From an uncultured Clostridia bacterium (lineage in GTDB: Bacteria > Bacillota > Clostridia > TANB77 > CAG-508): a DNA stretch of 57,788 nt. The stretch is from NCBI GenBank assembly GCA_944392485.1, contig CALXWO010000010.1:1-57788 (forward strand), read 5' to 3'. The translations under genes and the position numbers were made by a program. Shown in pieces: positions 10,119 through 21,072 of this stretch. The notes under the pieces were generated by a model. It did not search any database, was not told the origin of the DNA, and worked only from the letters and a program-made list of their open reading frames with translations. How positions within the stretch are numbered: the stretch's first letter is position 1; the number at the start of each line of letters is the position of its first letter.

Positions 10119-10307
10119 TTAATCCTCCGTACTTTCAATTTTTTTCTTTATCATTTTTAATGCTTTTTGCCTTTCTACTGTTATTACATGCATGCATCCT
10201 TTACATTTAAATTTAAAATCCACACCTATTCTTGTAATTTCCCAAAATTTGCTTCCACATGGATGCTGTTTTTTAAATTCTACAATATCACCAATTTTGT
10301 ATTCCAT
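10119..10307 (-). CDS. DUF951 family small protein
   Basis: 62 residues with the family pattern IGDIVEFKKQHPCGSKFWEI, a central RIGVDFKFKCKGC motif and a lysine-rich end. DUF951 proteins are small Firmicute proteins, possibly nucleic-acid-binding, with no assigned function. AAAGGAGAAT precedes the ATG at 10307. Its stop is 3 bp from the next gene's TTG start, so the two are co-transcribed. Confidence 0.85.
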   Translation of the reverse strand: MEYKIGDIVEFKKQHPCGSKFWEITRIGVDFKFKCKGCMHVITVERQKALKMIKKKIESTED

Positions 10308-10324
10308 AGATTCTCCTTTATTTT

Positions 10325-10461
10325 ATAAATTGTAATTTGTATGAGAAGTGAGAAGTGGGATGTGGGAAGTGTGAAATTAGGGTAAGCCTTACGTAGCCTA
10401 GCCCTAAAAAGCACACCTCACACTTCACACCTCTCACATCACAACAACAAATTACAATTTA
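10325..10461. repeat. Dispersed palindromic repeat, archetype copy
   Basis: A complete element: TAAATTGTAATTTGTATGAG start, GAGAAGTGGGATGTGGGAAG arm, core ATTAGGGTAAGCCTTACGTA then GCCTAGCCCTAA, arm CACACCTCACACTTCACACC, end CAAATTACAATTTA. The last TTA is the gltX stop codon (TAA on the gene strand). It is nearly identical to 30285-30420 and to the element running off the window's end. Confidence 0.9.
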
Positions 10462-12114
10462 TCTGTTATTTACAAAATTTTCTATTCTTTTTACAACTGT
10501 TTCTTTTCCTAGAACTTCAATTATTTCATATAAATCTGGTGTATTGTGTTTTGTTGTAAGTGCTACTCTAATTACTGTACTTACATCTCCTACATGTCCT
10601 TTATATTTTTCTGGATTTGCTTTGTATTCTTTTACTTCTCTTGCATAGCCCTTACTTTCAGATAAATCTTTTATTTTATTAAACCATGTATCTTTATCGT
10701 CAGATATATCAAAATAATTATTAATATATGTGCTTAAAATGTCTTTTATTTCTTCTGTATTATCTATTTTTTGGAATTCATACTTGTTCATTTTATTAAA
10801 TTCTTCTTCATACATATATTTTATAGTTTCTTTTACATCTGACCATTTTGCTATATCTTTTCTAGGTTTTGCCTTTCCTCTTTCTATATTTAAAACTTTA
10901 ATTGAGTAATCTTTATTTTCCCTTAATATTTTTGCAAGTTCTTCGTCATACTTATTTGCCCAGTTTAAGGTTTCTTCGTATATTTTTTCTGCACTATATT
11001 TAGATATTACATTTTTTGCTACATCTAACAGTTTTACCATATCAAATACTGCACCACTTACGCTCATTTTATTTAGTTCTAATTTGAATTCTGATACATC
11101 TTTATTTGGGTTTGCTCTTCTCCATGGCTCAAAACTTGAATTTGCAATATTAAGTAAATATTCTACAACAGCATCTGCTGGTATTCCTTGCTCATGATAA
11201 TAACTTACTGCTGCTTCTGGATCTTTCCTTTTACTAATTTTTCTTTTGCTTCCGTTTTCATCTTTCATTATTGTTGCAGTATGTGCATATTTAGGAGGTT
11301 TAAATCCTAGAGCTCTAAACAATTCTAAATGAAGAGGAATAGAAGAAACCCATTCATCACCTCTAATTACATGTGTTACTCTCATTAAATGGTCATCTAC
11401 TGCGTGTGCAAAATGGTATGTTGGAAGTCCATCTGCTTTTATAATTACTATGTCTTGGTCATTTTCTGGAAATTCTATATTTCCTTTTATGCTGTCTTTA
11501 TGCTTTATTTTTCTATCTTCTCTTCCTTGAGATTTAAATCTAATTATGTATTTATCACCATTTTTTATTTTAGATATTGCCTCATCTAATGGTAAGTTTC
11601 TATATTTTGCCCATACTCCATAATAACCTGGCCTTATTTTTGCAGTTTCTTGTTTTTCCCTTATTTCTTCTAATTCTTCTGGAGTACAAAAACATGGATA
11701 TGCAAGTCCTTGTTTTATTAAACTTTTAGCATAAGCTTGGTATATTTCTTTTCTTTTACTCTGTTTATATGGACCATAATTTCCTTTTTCTTCGTTTTCT
11801 GATATTACTCCTTCATTTGGAATAATTCCAAAATCTTTAAGACCATTTACTATTTGCTGTACTCCGTTTTCTATTTCCCTTTTTTGGTCTGTATCTTCAA
11901 TTCTTAATATAAATATTCCATCTGATTGCTGTGCTAATTTTCTATCTATTATGCTACCAAATAATCCTCCTATATGTATAAAACCTGTTGGACTTGGTGC
12001 GAATCTTGTTACCATTGCCCCTTCTTTTAAATTTCTTGCTGGATATTTTTCTTCATAATATGAAATATCTTTTGCGTCTGGAAATATTAATTCTGCTAAA
12101 TCATTAAAATCCAT
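10459..12114 (-). CDS. gltX: Glutamyl-tRNA synthetase
   Basis: Charges tRNA-Glu. The 551-residue class I synthetase has RFAPSPTGFIHIGG (HIGH region, about 36-49), RIEDTDQKRE, the mid-domain HVIRGDEWVSS and KISKRKDPE as its KMSKS loop. An extra N-terminal stretch of about 35 residues (to GAMVTRF) precedes the catalytic core, as in a clade of clostridial enzymes. The start overlaps the previous gene by 11 bases, indicating translational coupling. The TAA stop lies in the terminal border of a dispersed repeat. No in-frame CGG. Confidence 0.94.
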   Translation of the reverse strand: MDFNDLAELIFPDAKDISYYEEKYPARNLKEGAMVTRFAPSPTGFIHIGGLFGSIIDRKLAQQSDGIFILRIEDTDQKREIENGVQQIVNGLKDFGIIPNEGVISENEEKGNYGPYKQSKRKEIYQAYAKSLIKQGLAYPCFCTPEELEEIREKQETAKIRPGYYGVWAKYRNLPLDEAISKIKNGDKYIIRFKSQGREDRKIKHKDSIKGNIEFPENDQDIVIIKADGLPTYHFAHAVDDHLMRVTHVIRGDEWVSSIPLHLELFRALGFKPPKYAHTATIMKDENGSKRKISKRKDPEAAVSYYHEQGIPADAVVEYLLNIANSSFEPWRRANPNKDVSEFKLELNKMSVSGAVFDMVKLLDVAKNVISKYSAEKIYEETLNWANKYDEELAKILRENKDYSIKVLNIERGKAKPRKDIAKWSDVKETIKYMYEEEFNKMNKYEFQKIDNTEEIKDILSTYINNYFDISDDKDTWFNKIKDLSESKGYAREVKEYKANPEKYKGHVGDVSTVIRVALTTKHNTPDLYEIIEVLGKETVVKRIENFVNNR

Positions 12115-13228
12115 ATTTTTTTATTACTCCCTTCATATCTTCTTCTTTTTCTTCCATTTGTCTTAGTAATTCTAACTGTGCTTTTGCTCTTATTAAATTG
12201 TGGTTTTCAATATTTTCGTCAACTGCAAAATATGTATCACCATTTAAATAATCTGCTAAAAATCTAATTGAATTTTCGTATGTCATCATCCAAACTCCAA
12301 GTGGCAAAGTCTTTAATTCTTCTTCTGTTATTGTGTTCTTTAGCTCACTTAAAAATCCTTTTGTGTATGCTTCAAACCTATTAATATCAGCAAATATTTT
12401 TGATAAATCTTGTTCGTCTTCTTTTGCTGTTGTAATACCTGTTCTTAAACCTTCTCCAAAATCATATGCAAGTGCTCCTGGCATTACAGTATCTAAATCT
12501 ATTAAACAAACTGCTTTATCTGTATCTTTATCGAACAATATATTACTTAGTTTTGTATCATTGTGTGTAACTCTAAGTGGTATTTCTTTATTTTCTAATT
12601 TGTTTGTAATTATATTGGTTTTATTTAATCTTTTTTCATCTGTTACAAATTCTATAACATCTTTTGCCAGTTTAAATCTATCTTCTCTTTTTTCTAAGTT
12701 TTCTTTGCTTGAAAGTGCTTCTTTTAATTGTTTTACTCTGTTTGGAGTATAATGAAATTTTGGTATTATTTCGCATAGCTCTTCTGCTGGAAAACCATTT
12801 AAATGTTTTTGAAATCTTCCAGCTGCTCTTCCAGCCTCTGTAAGAATGTTTAAATCTTCTGTTGTTAAATATGTTTTTGTGTTATCTATAAATTCTTCCA
12901 TTCTCCAATTTTTGTTATATATAGAATGTGGATTTTCATCAATTGTATCTATCATTCTAATTGTAAGTCTATCTGTTGACTCTCCATTTTCCTTAGCCTT
13001 GTTAACCATATACTCTGTTATGTTTTTAATATTTCTCATTAAATCTGACAAGTTTGGAAAAACATTTGTATTTACATATTGTAATATGTATTTTTTACAG
13101 CCTTCTTTTGTTTTATATGTTATAGCATATGTTTTATTAATGTGCCCACTATCACATTTTTCTATTTTAATTGGGTCACCTTCAATTTTAAAATTCTTTG
13201 CTATGTTTATTAATTTTTCTTTGTTCAT
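12104..13228 (-). CDS. Aminoglycoside/sugar phosphotransferase-family kinase (NahK-like)
   Basis: 374 residues with a protein-kinase-like APH fold. The N-terminal lobe carries the substrate/nucleotide motif CDSGHINKTYAI (about 24-35). The catalytic loop is THNDTKLSNILFD (about 218-230), and the metal-binding DLDTVMPG follows. The GHINxTY and DLDTVMPGxxxYDFGxxxR pattern matches N-acetylhexosamine 1-kinase and 'mucin-desulfatase' annotated relatives more than homoserine kinase. Substrate is not certain; N-acetylhexosamine is the best guess. It lies immediately upstream of gltX, overlapping it by 11 bases. Confidence 0.75.
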   Translation of the reverse strand: MNKEKLINIAKNFKIEGDPIKIEKCDSGHINKTYAITYKTKEGCKKYILQYVNTNVFPNLSDLMRNIKNITEYMVNKAKENGESTDRLTIRMIDTIDENPHSIYNKNWRMEEFIDNTKTYLTTEDLNILTEAGRAAGRFQKHLNGFPAEELCEIIPKFHYTPNRVKQLKEALSSKENLEKREDRFKLAKDVIEFVTDEKRLNKTNIITNKLENKEIPLRVTHNDTKLSNILFDKDTDKAVCLIDLDTVMPGALAYDFGEGLRTGITTAKEDEQDLSKIFADINRFEAYTKGFLSELKNTITEEELKTLPLGVWMMTYENSIRFLADYLNGDTYFAVDENIENHNLIRAKAQLELLRQMEEKEEDMKGVIKKYGF

Positions 13229-13322
13229 ATTAATACCTTCTTATACATAAAATTACTTAGTAATTATACTATTTAAAACAAAAAAAGTAAAGATATAACT
13301 TCTAAACATGAAGATTGATGAG

Positions 13323-13398
13323 ATGAAGATGAACATGGGGACGGACCTTTTGTTCACACTTTTGTGAACAAAAGGTCCGTCCCCATGTTCATCTTCAT
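13323..13398. repeat. 35-bp perfect inverted repeat
   Basis: Arms 13323-13357 and 13364-13398 are exact reverse complements with a six-base loop ACTTTT. The arm contains GGGGACGGACC and TTTTGTTCAC. It begins three bases after the dapL stop codon. It could act as a terminator or 3'-end hairpin, although no long T tract follows; it also resembles the GGGGAC...GTCCCC intergenic class. Confidence 0.9.
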
Positions 13399-13401
13399 TT
13401 G

Positions 13402-14628
13402 TTATTTGGACATTCTATCCATTGCTTTTATTGTATTTTCTCTTGTTCCAAATGCTGTTAATCTAAAGTATCCTTCTCCTGATGGTCCAAATCCTACTCC
13501 TGGTGTTCCTACTATTTGTTTTTCATTTAATAGTTTGTCAAAAAATTCCCAAGATGTTAATCCTTCTGGTACTTTTAGCCATATATATGGGGCATTCACT
13601 CCACCATATGTTACATATCCTTCTTTATTTAAAGTTTCTCTAATTATTCTTGCATTTTCCATATAGTAAGCTATATTTTCTTCTATTTGCTTTTGTCCTT
13701 CTTTTGTATAAACGCTTTCTGCTGCTTTTTGTGTTATATATGATACCCCATTAAATTTTGTTGACATTCTTCTGTTCCATAATTTGTTTAATTCTACTTC
13801 TTTATTTTCTTTAGTTAATCCTTTAAGTTCTTTTGGAACTACTGTGTATGCACATCTTACTCCTGTAAATCCTGCAGTTTTTGAAAAGCTTCTAAATTCT
13901 ATTGCAACTTCTTTTGCACCTTCTATTTCATAAATACTATGTGGAATATCTTTTTCTGTAATATATCTTTCATATGCCGAATCGAATAATATTAAAGATT
14001 TATTTTCTTTTGCATAATCTACCCATTTTTTTAGTTCTGATTTGTTTAAAACTGTTCCTGTAGGATTGTTTGGAAGGCACAAATATATTAAATCTACTTT
14101 TTCTTTAGGTAATTCTGGTATAAAATTATTCTCTGCTTTTATTGGTACATATACTATATTTTCATACATACCTTTTTCTGAATTATATTTTCCTGCTGCT
14201 CCTATCATAACATTTGTATCTAAATATACAGGATACACTGGATCTGTTATTGCTACTTTATTTTCGTTTCCTAATATATCTAATATATTTGCCACATCAC
14301 ATTTAGAACCATCCGATACAAATATTTCGTCAGGTGATATTTCTATGTTTCTATTTTTATAGTCATATTCTGAGATTTTATTTCTTAGAAATTCATACCC
14401 CTGCTCTGGTCCATATCCTTTAAATGTATTTTGCTCTTTCATTTCATCAACCGCTTTATGCATTGCGTCTATAATTACTGGTACAATTGGTCTTGTTACA
14501 TCTCCTATTCCCATTTTTATTATTTCTTTTTCTGGATTTTTTCTTTTGTATTCATCTACTTTTTTTGCTATTGTAGAAAATAAATAGCTATCTTGTAATT
14601 CTAAATAATTTTCGTTAATTTTAAACAT
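13402..14628 (-). CDS. dapL: LL-diaminopimelate aminotransferase
   Basis: Converts tetrahydrodipicolinate directly to LL-diaminopimelate using glutamate, bypassing the acylated intermediates. The 408-residue fold-type I PLP enzyme has MGIGDVTRP (about 39-47), [13 protein letters not shown], the LCLPNNPTG motif and the PLP lysine in [12 protein letters not shown]. The start at 14628 (MFKINENY) matches family N-termini and is a better distance from AAAGGAG than the ATG two codons upstream. It works with dapB before it and dapF just upstream at 14785. Confidence 0.94.
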   Translation of the reverse strand: MFKINENYLELQDSYLFSTIAKKVDEYKRKNPEKEIIKMGIGDVTRPIVPVIIDAMHKAVDEMKEQNTFKGYGPEQGYEFLRNKISEYDYKNRNIEISPDEIFVSDGSKCDVANILDILGNENKVAITDPVYPVYLDTNVMIGAAGKYNSEKGMYENIVYVPIKAENNFIPELPKEKVDLIYLCLPNNPTGTVLNKSELKKWVDYAKENKSLILFDSAYERYITEKDIPHSIYEIEGAKEVAIEFRSFSKTAGFTGVRCAYTVVPKELKGLTKENKEVELNKLWNRRMSTKFNGVSYITQKAAESVYTKEGQKQIEENIAYYMENARIIRETLNKEGYVTYGGVNAPYIWLKVPEGLTSWEFFDKLLNEKQIVGTPGVGFGPSGEGYFRLTAFGTRENTIKAMDRMSK

Positions 14629-14650
14629 TTTCATTTTCTCCTTTCATTGT

Positions 14651-14780
14651 ATAAATTGGATTTTATCTGAGAAGTGGGATGTGGGAAGTGTGAAATTAGG
14701 GTAAGCCTACGTAGTATAACCCTAAAAAGCACACCTCGCACTTCTCACCTCACACATCACAAAAATAAATTCCAATTTAT
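14651..14780. repeat. Dispersed palindromic repeat
   Basis: GAGAAGTGGGATGTGGGAAG arm, AATTAGGGTAAGCCTACGTA core and CACACCTCGCACTTCTCACC arm, with diverged borders ATAAATTGGATTTT and AAATTCCAATTTAT. It separates dapF from dapL. Confidence 0.8.
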
Positions 14781-14784
14781 TTAA

Positions 14785-15627
14785 TCAAATTTTAATTTCT
14801 CCTTCAAATACTGTTGTTGCTGGGCCTGTCATAAATACATGATTTGTTTTTTCATCCCATTCTATTTGCAATATTCCTCCTAGCAGATGTATATTTACTT
14901 TTCTGTTTGTAAGTCCATTTAAATTGCATGCAACCGCAGTTGCACACGCACCCGTACCACATGCTAGAGTTTCTCCTGTTCCTCTTTCCCAAACTCTCAT
15001 TTTTATATTTTCTTTATCTTGTATTTCTACAAATTCTATATTTGATTTTTTAGGAAAGTGTGCATCGGCTTCCAATACTGGACCATACTTTTCTATGTTA
15101 AATTCTTTTGTATTATTTACTATAGTTATTGCATGTGGATTTCCCATAGACACACATGTAAATTCAAATTCTTTATCAATTGCTTTAATTTTTAGGCCTT
15201 TTACTGGCTCATCTTTAAAATCTACTGGTATATCTTTTGGATTTAATATTGGCTCTCCCATGTCAACATTTACTGTTTTTACTTCTCCATCTTTAATATT
15301 AAGTTTTAGTATTTTTATTCCTGCCAATGTTTCAATTTTTAAATTTTCTTTTTTTGTTAAACCTTTTTCGTAAACAAATTTTCCAACACATCTTATTGCA
15401 TTTCCACACATTTCTGCTTCAGTTCCGTCTGCATTAAACATTCTCATTTTAAAATCACATATTTTGCTTTTGCATATTAGCACAATTCCATCTGAGCCTA
15501 TTCCAAAATGTCTGTTGCTCATAAATTTAGCTAGGTCAGATATGTTTCCTAAATTGACATCTTGAGAAAAGCAGTCAATATAGACATAATCGTTTCCTAG
15601 CCCCTGCATTTTTGTAAATTTTATCAT
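14785..15627 (-). CDS. dapF: Diaminopimelate epimerase
   Basis: Converts LL- to meso-diaminopimelate for lysine and peptidoglycan. The 280-residue product has [11 protein letters not shown] (about 9-19), the first catalytic cysteine in [10 protein letters not shown] (about 71-80) and the second in [14 protein letters not shown] (about 212-225). Both halves of the two-fold domain are present. AAGGTGATATAA precedes the ATG. dapF and dapL are adjacent, supporting a DapL-type pathway. Confidence 0.95.
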   Translation of the reverse strand: MIKFTKMQGLGNDYVYIDCFSQDVNLGNISDLAKFMSNRHFGIGSDGIVLICKSKICDFKMRMFNADGTEAEMCGNAIRCVGKFVYEKGLTKKENLKIETLAGIKILKLNIKDGEVKTVNVDMGEPILNPKDIPVDFKDEPVKGLKIKAIDKEFEFTCVSMGNPHAITIVNNTKEFNIEKYGPVLEADAHFPKKSNIEFVEIQDKENIKMRVWERGTGETLACGTGACATAVACNLNGLTNRKVNIHLLGGILQIEWDEKTNHVFMTGPATTVFEGEIKI

Positions 15628-15732
15628 TTATATCACCTTTTTTACTGGTATTAATATTTGGCCAAAACATAATTATATTTTGGTTACTTTGTTATTTTAT
15701 CATATGTTTAATAATTTGAAAATGCTTTAAAT

Positions 15733-15770
15733 AAAAAAACGATAGAATATTTTCTATCGTTTTTTTATTA
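15733..15770. terminator. Terminator after the 15775 gene
   Basis: AAAAAAACGATAGAA and TTCTATCGTTTTTTT arms around TATT give a stem flanked by A and T runs, downstream of the minus-strand gene at 15775. Confidence 0.75.
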
Positions 15771-15774
15771 TTTT

Positions 15775-17535
15775 TTATTCACTTACTTTGCTAACTTGTA
15801 TATTTAAGAATGATGTAATAAGGCTCTCTGTTATTTCCATATTTGTTGTTTCTATTTCTACATTAAATATATGTTCATCATCTAATTTATACCATATATA
15901 TGCATTTTGATATTTTCCAGTATAATACTCTGAATTTGATTCATATGTTAATGTTTTATATTTAAATTCATTTCCTGCAACATTAATAGTTTTTATTTCT
16001 GATAAATTTACATTTTTATAGCTTGCATTTCCTGAATAATAATTATAATCCCAATCGCTATTTTCTAAATATTCTTCTTCTGTATCCCATTGAACTGCAA
16101 CTATAACACTGGCATCACCATTTTGATTTTCTCCATCGTAATATTTTCTGTAATCATAAGAATAATCAGAATCATACTCAAATCCTTGTGGTACGCTGTA
16201 AGTTATCAAATATCCATAATCTTTTACTTGGTTTTGCATAGTTGTAACATTGTTTGTAGAATTAGTTGTTTGGTTTGTTGGGTTGTTTGTATTTAATTGA
16301 CTTTCTATTACTTCTCCAATTAAAGGTCTTTCTTTTAATTTTTCTACTATTCCTTGTATATCTTCTTCTGTCATGTCATTTATATTAATATTGTTTTGTG
16401 TATCTACTTTGTCAATTCCTTGATTATAGATTACAGAGTAATCAATCATTAATTTCATTGTACCAGTTTCAGGAACAGTCATTGATATTGTTGTTTTTCC
16501 TGTTTGTTCTTCTTTGCTATCTTTATCTTTTTCTGTTTCTATTTTTCCACTTAATATATCCATTTTTTGACCTGAAGATTTAACCTCTACGTTATATGAA
16601 TATGTATCTTCATTGTCTTTAATAACAGTTGCTGTTATTGTTTGATCACTATCTTCATAAATTATTTTCATTTCCAATCCAGCGAAATTTCCAAATAACC
16701 CTTTAGTAAATATTGAAAATTCTACTTTGTTTGTTGTATCTCCTTCTGTGTCTTTTAACTCTTCTGCTAATTGTTCTAATACATCTTTTACTGAAGTATC
16801 AAAACAATCTATAAAGTCATCATTATCTGCTAAGTTTGCACACATATTTTCTAATATTTTTACAAGCTCTTTTTCATTTAATAAAAGTGTTGATTTTGTA
16901 ACTTTTTGCTCTTCTCCATCTACATCTATAGTTACTTTATCTTTTTCAAAAGTTCCTTCTTCGTTTATTTGAGTTTTTAATTCTTTTCCTAATATTTTCA
17001 TAGCTTTTTGGCTTTTTTCAATGTTTTCTTCTGAACTTATTGTTTCAAATATTTCTTTCATTTGTTCTTTTTGTTCTTCTGGCATATCTATTTTTATATA
17101 TTTGTCAAATAATTCATCAAAATATGCATATAAATCTCCATTATCGTAATACACTCTTGCATCTATTACATCTTGGTTATCGTATTTAAATCCTAAATCC
17201 ACTATTTCTTTTTGTTCTTCTACGTCCATTTGTGTTCCTATATTTACTGCATATTTTTCTAATTCTCCAATTTGCTCTTGAATTGTTGTGTCTTCTATTT
17301 CTGCAGAAGCTTTAAGTGTTGCATCTAGTTTAATTGAATTGTAATTTTCTACTTTTGCATTAAATATTTTGTTAATTGCTGTATTAAATACATATTGTGG
17401 TTTTGCAAACACTAAAAAATATACAAGTAATAAAGCAATAACAATTACTGCAACGACTATTGCTGTAATAATTAAACCTTTTTTCTTAGGTTTCTTTACA
17501 TTGAATTCTTCATTAATTTGTTCAATATCTCCCAT
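15775..17535 (-). CDS. Single-pass membrane protein of unknown function
   Basis: 586 residues. A lysine-rich cytoplasmic N terminus (KKPKKKG) is followed by one membrane helix (about 21-46) and a long acidic extracytoplasmic part. That region is rich in beta-strand pairs (DGEEQKVTKSTLLLNEKELV, FAGLEMKIIYEDSDQTITAT) and has an Asn/Thr-rich linker (NNPTNQTTNSTNN, about 424-436). A final tyrosine-rich domain contains the degenerate YSYDYRKYYDG. I do not recognise the family; the architecture suggests an exported, wall-exposed sensor or structural protein. It has its own terminator. Confidence 0.7.
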   Translation of the reverse strand: MGDIEQINEEFNVKKPKKKGLIITAIVVAVIVIALLLVYFLVFAKPQYVFNTAINKIFNAKVENYNSIKLDATLKASAEIEDTTIQEQIGELEKYAVNIGTQMDVEEQKEIVDLGFKYDNQDVIDARVYYDNGDLYAYFDELFDKYIKIDMPEEQKEQMKEIFETISSEENIEKSQKAMKILGKELKTQINEEGTFEKDKVTIDVDGEEQKVTKSTLLLNEKELVKILENMCANLADNDDFIDCFDTSVKDVLEQLAEELKDTEGDTTNKVEFSIFTKGLFGNFAGLEMKIIYEDSDQTITATVIKDNEDTYSYNVEVKSSGQKMDILSGKIETEKDKDSKEEQTGKTTISMTVPETGTMKLMIDYSVIYNQGIDKVDTQNNININDMTEEDIQGIVEKLKERPLIGEVIESQLNTNNPTNQTTNSTNNVTTMQNQVKDYGYLITYSVPQGFEYDSDYSYDYRKYYDGENQNGDASVIVAVQWDTEEEYLENSDWDYNYYSGNASYKNVNLSEIKTINVAGNEFKYKTLTYESNSEYYTGKYQNAYIWYKLDDEHIFNVEIETTNMEITESLITSFLNIQVSKVSE

Positions 17536-17749
17536 ATTTAATATCTCCCCTCTTAATTTTTAATTATAAATTCTTTATATCACAAAAGATTTCTATAAGC
17601 AATAGTTGTTTTTAAAAAACATTTGGGAAGGAGCAAAATGATGTTTTTTTATCATTTTGCTTTAGTAACACATTTTTTAAAACTGAATAATATATAACAT
17701 GACATACAAATGAACTCTACTTTACTTAGTTTTAAGGAGGTGAAATACT

Positions 17750-17872
17750 ATGCCAGAAAATAGAGGAGGATGCGGATGTGGATTCGGATTCGGTGGAGAT
17801 TGTTGCTGGATTATAATCCTTATACTTTTAATCTGTTGCTGTTGCGGTGGAAATAATAACGGATGTTGCTAA
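17750..17872 (+). CDS. 40-residue Cys/Gly-rich hydrophobic protein
   Basis: MPENRGGCGCGFGFGGD is followed by CCWIIILILLICCCC and GGNNNGCC. The ribosome site TAAGGAGGTG lies eight bases before the ATG, and a hairpin terminator follows at 17888-17912, so this is very likely an expressed gene despite its length. It resembles the small Cys- or Gly-rich hydrophobic proteins of spore-formers (YjcZ/sporulation-type); I infer a spore-coat or membrane-associated role without proof. Glycine codons here are preceded by C only as TGC GGA or TTC GGA, so CGG is never in frame. Confidence 0.7.
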   Translation: MPENRGGCGCGFGFGGDCCWIIILILLICCCCGGNNNGCC

Positions 17873-17887
17873 TTTCCATCTAAAAAA

Positions 17888-17912
17888 ATAAAGGATAGTA
17901 TTTCTATCCTTT
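17888..17912 (+). terminator. Terminator between convergent tiny genes
   Basis: AAAGGATAG and CTATCCTTT arms around TATTT, with flanking A and T runs; serves the Cys-rich gene and overlaps the tail of the minus-strand small gene. Confidence 0.7.
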
Positions 17913-18024
17913 ATTTTGATTTTCCTTGTTTTTTTGATTTGTTTGATTTTCGCCTATCTTTTTTTACATCTACTTCATTTTTTCTTCTATCTTCGAAAAT
18001 TCTACCATTTTTATCTGTAACCAT
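17911..18024 (-). CDS. 37-residue basic protein
   Basis: MVTDKNGRIFEDRRKNEVDV is followed by a Lys/Ser/Arg-rich tail (KKDRRKSNKSKKQGKSK). GAGGTGG lies seven bases before the ATG and the stop falls in the convergent terminator. The strongly basic tail suggests nucleic-acid or ribosome association. No family recognised. It was found from ribosome site, frame and context only. Confidence 0.5.
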   Translation of the reverse strand: MVTDKNGRIFEDRRKNEVDVKKDRRKSNKSKKQGKSK

Positions 18025-18154
18025 GTATACCACCTCATAATCTCTTGTATAATATGAGTATATTACAGCATGGTTTAAACGTCAAGAAATTTTATTATTA
18101 TTTAGCAAATTTATTTCATACTACTTTTCTAATCTCTAACCTCTAATCTCTAAA

Positions 18155-20224
<2,070 letters not shown>

Positions 20225-20271
20225 TTAAACAACTATATGATTTATGCTATAAATTTATTTTTATGCATAAA

Positions 20272-20298
20272 TTAGCAGTCGAGTTCTTCGACTGCTAA
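20272..20298. promoter_or_regulatory. CIRCE-type operator with compensatory change
   Basis: TTAGCAGTC, nine bases, GACTGCTAA. The consensus HrcA site is TTAGCACTC-N9-GAGTGCTAA, so each arm carries one mirror-image substitution that preserves the symmetry and the nine-base spacer. It lies just downstream of the probable groES -10 element. No T run follows, so it is not a terminator. Confidence 0.85.
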
Positions 20299-20301
20299 TA
20301 A

Positions 20302-20330
20302 TTTATACCCATTAGTAAAAAAAGTCAATA
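20302..20330 (-). promoter_or_regulatory. Probable sigma-A promoter of groES-groEL
   Basis: On the minus strand TTGACT is followed after about 15 bases by TATAAA (or 17 bases to TAAATT), immediately before the CIRCE operator. Confidence 0.55.
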
Positions 20331-20440
20331 GCTTTTATAAATTTTATTTAATTTTTTTACATTTTGAATATAATATTATTAGTATTGACATCTAATAACT
20401 GTGATGTTATACTTTGTTTAGGAAGTAATTTATCCGAAAA

Positions 20441-20956
20441 TCAATTACTTTGTAATTGAGATAAATTATTTCCTTTTTTCTTTGATAGGTTATGTATATA
20501 AAATTTATTTTTTCCATCAGGAGATTTTCTTATATCTATTGTTACATAATACAGTTTTTCATCTATTTTTATTTCCGAGATTAGATATGTATATACTATC
20601 CTACTATTTAATTTATGATAATTTTTAGCATCTTTGCTCCTAACTTTAGCATATTTTATAAGTTTAGCTAAACTATTCATTGATGCAATTTTGGCTTTTT
20701 TTAATTCTTTAGGAAGATTAAAATAATATTTGTCGTTTCCAAAAGTTTCCTTTATTCCATTCTTCCAAATCTCAATTTTCATCCCTGTTTCAATGTTTGT
20801 TATATATTTAATTTGACTCTCATTAGATAAATATTTTTTATATAATTCACTAGAAACTTTGTTTATAACCTCATATTTATTATTAATATTTTTTATATTA
20901 TATTTATCGATATTACTTTCTATTTGTATTATTGGGGAATTTTTATTATCTCTCAT
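20441..20956 (-). CDS. Stand-alone LPD3-like (BECR-fold nuclease-related) protein
   Basis: 171 residues. The C-terminal 70 residues (RIVYTYLISEIKIDEKLYYV, then TIDIRKSPDGKNKFYIHNL) match the pattern of the LPD3 domain. That domain usually occurs at the end of very large polyvalent proteins of phages and conjugative elements and is related to Barnase-EndoU-ColicinE5/RelE nucleases. Here it is a separate gene with its own N-terminal 90 residues of unknown fold. A possible RNase toxin; no immunity partner is visible beside it. It could be a fragment left by a mobile element. Confidence 0.6.
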   Translation of the reverse strand: MRDNKNSPIIQIESNIDKYNIKNINNKYEVINKVSSELYKKYLSNESQIKYITNIETGMKIEIWKNGIKETFGNDKYYFNLPKELKKAKIASMNSLAKLIKYAKVRSKDAKNYHKLNSRIVYTYLISEIKIDEKLYYVTIDIRKSPDGKNKFYIHNLSKKKGNNLSQLQSN

Positions 20957-21072
20957 CTATCTCTCCTTGTCTTATTTGTAATTCCCCCAATAAAGTAAAA
21001 AGGAAAAGATTTTTTATCTTTCCCCCATTTATTTTATGTAATGATTATATGTTATTTTTGCTTTTTTGTCAA

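Noticed and set aside
17638..17691. Possible 17-codon leader peptide after AAGGAG
   Set aside because: It coincides with a GCAAAATGAT/ATCATTTTGC palindrome, and nothing downstream suggests attenuation of the 17750 gene.
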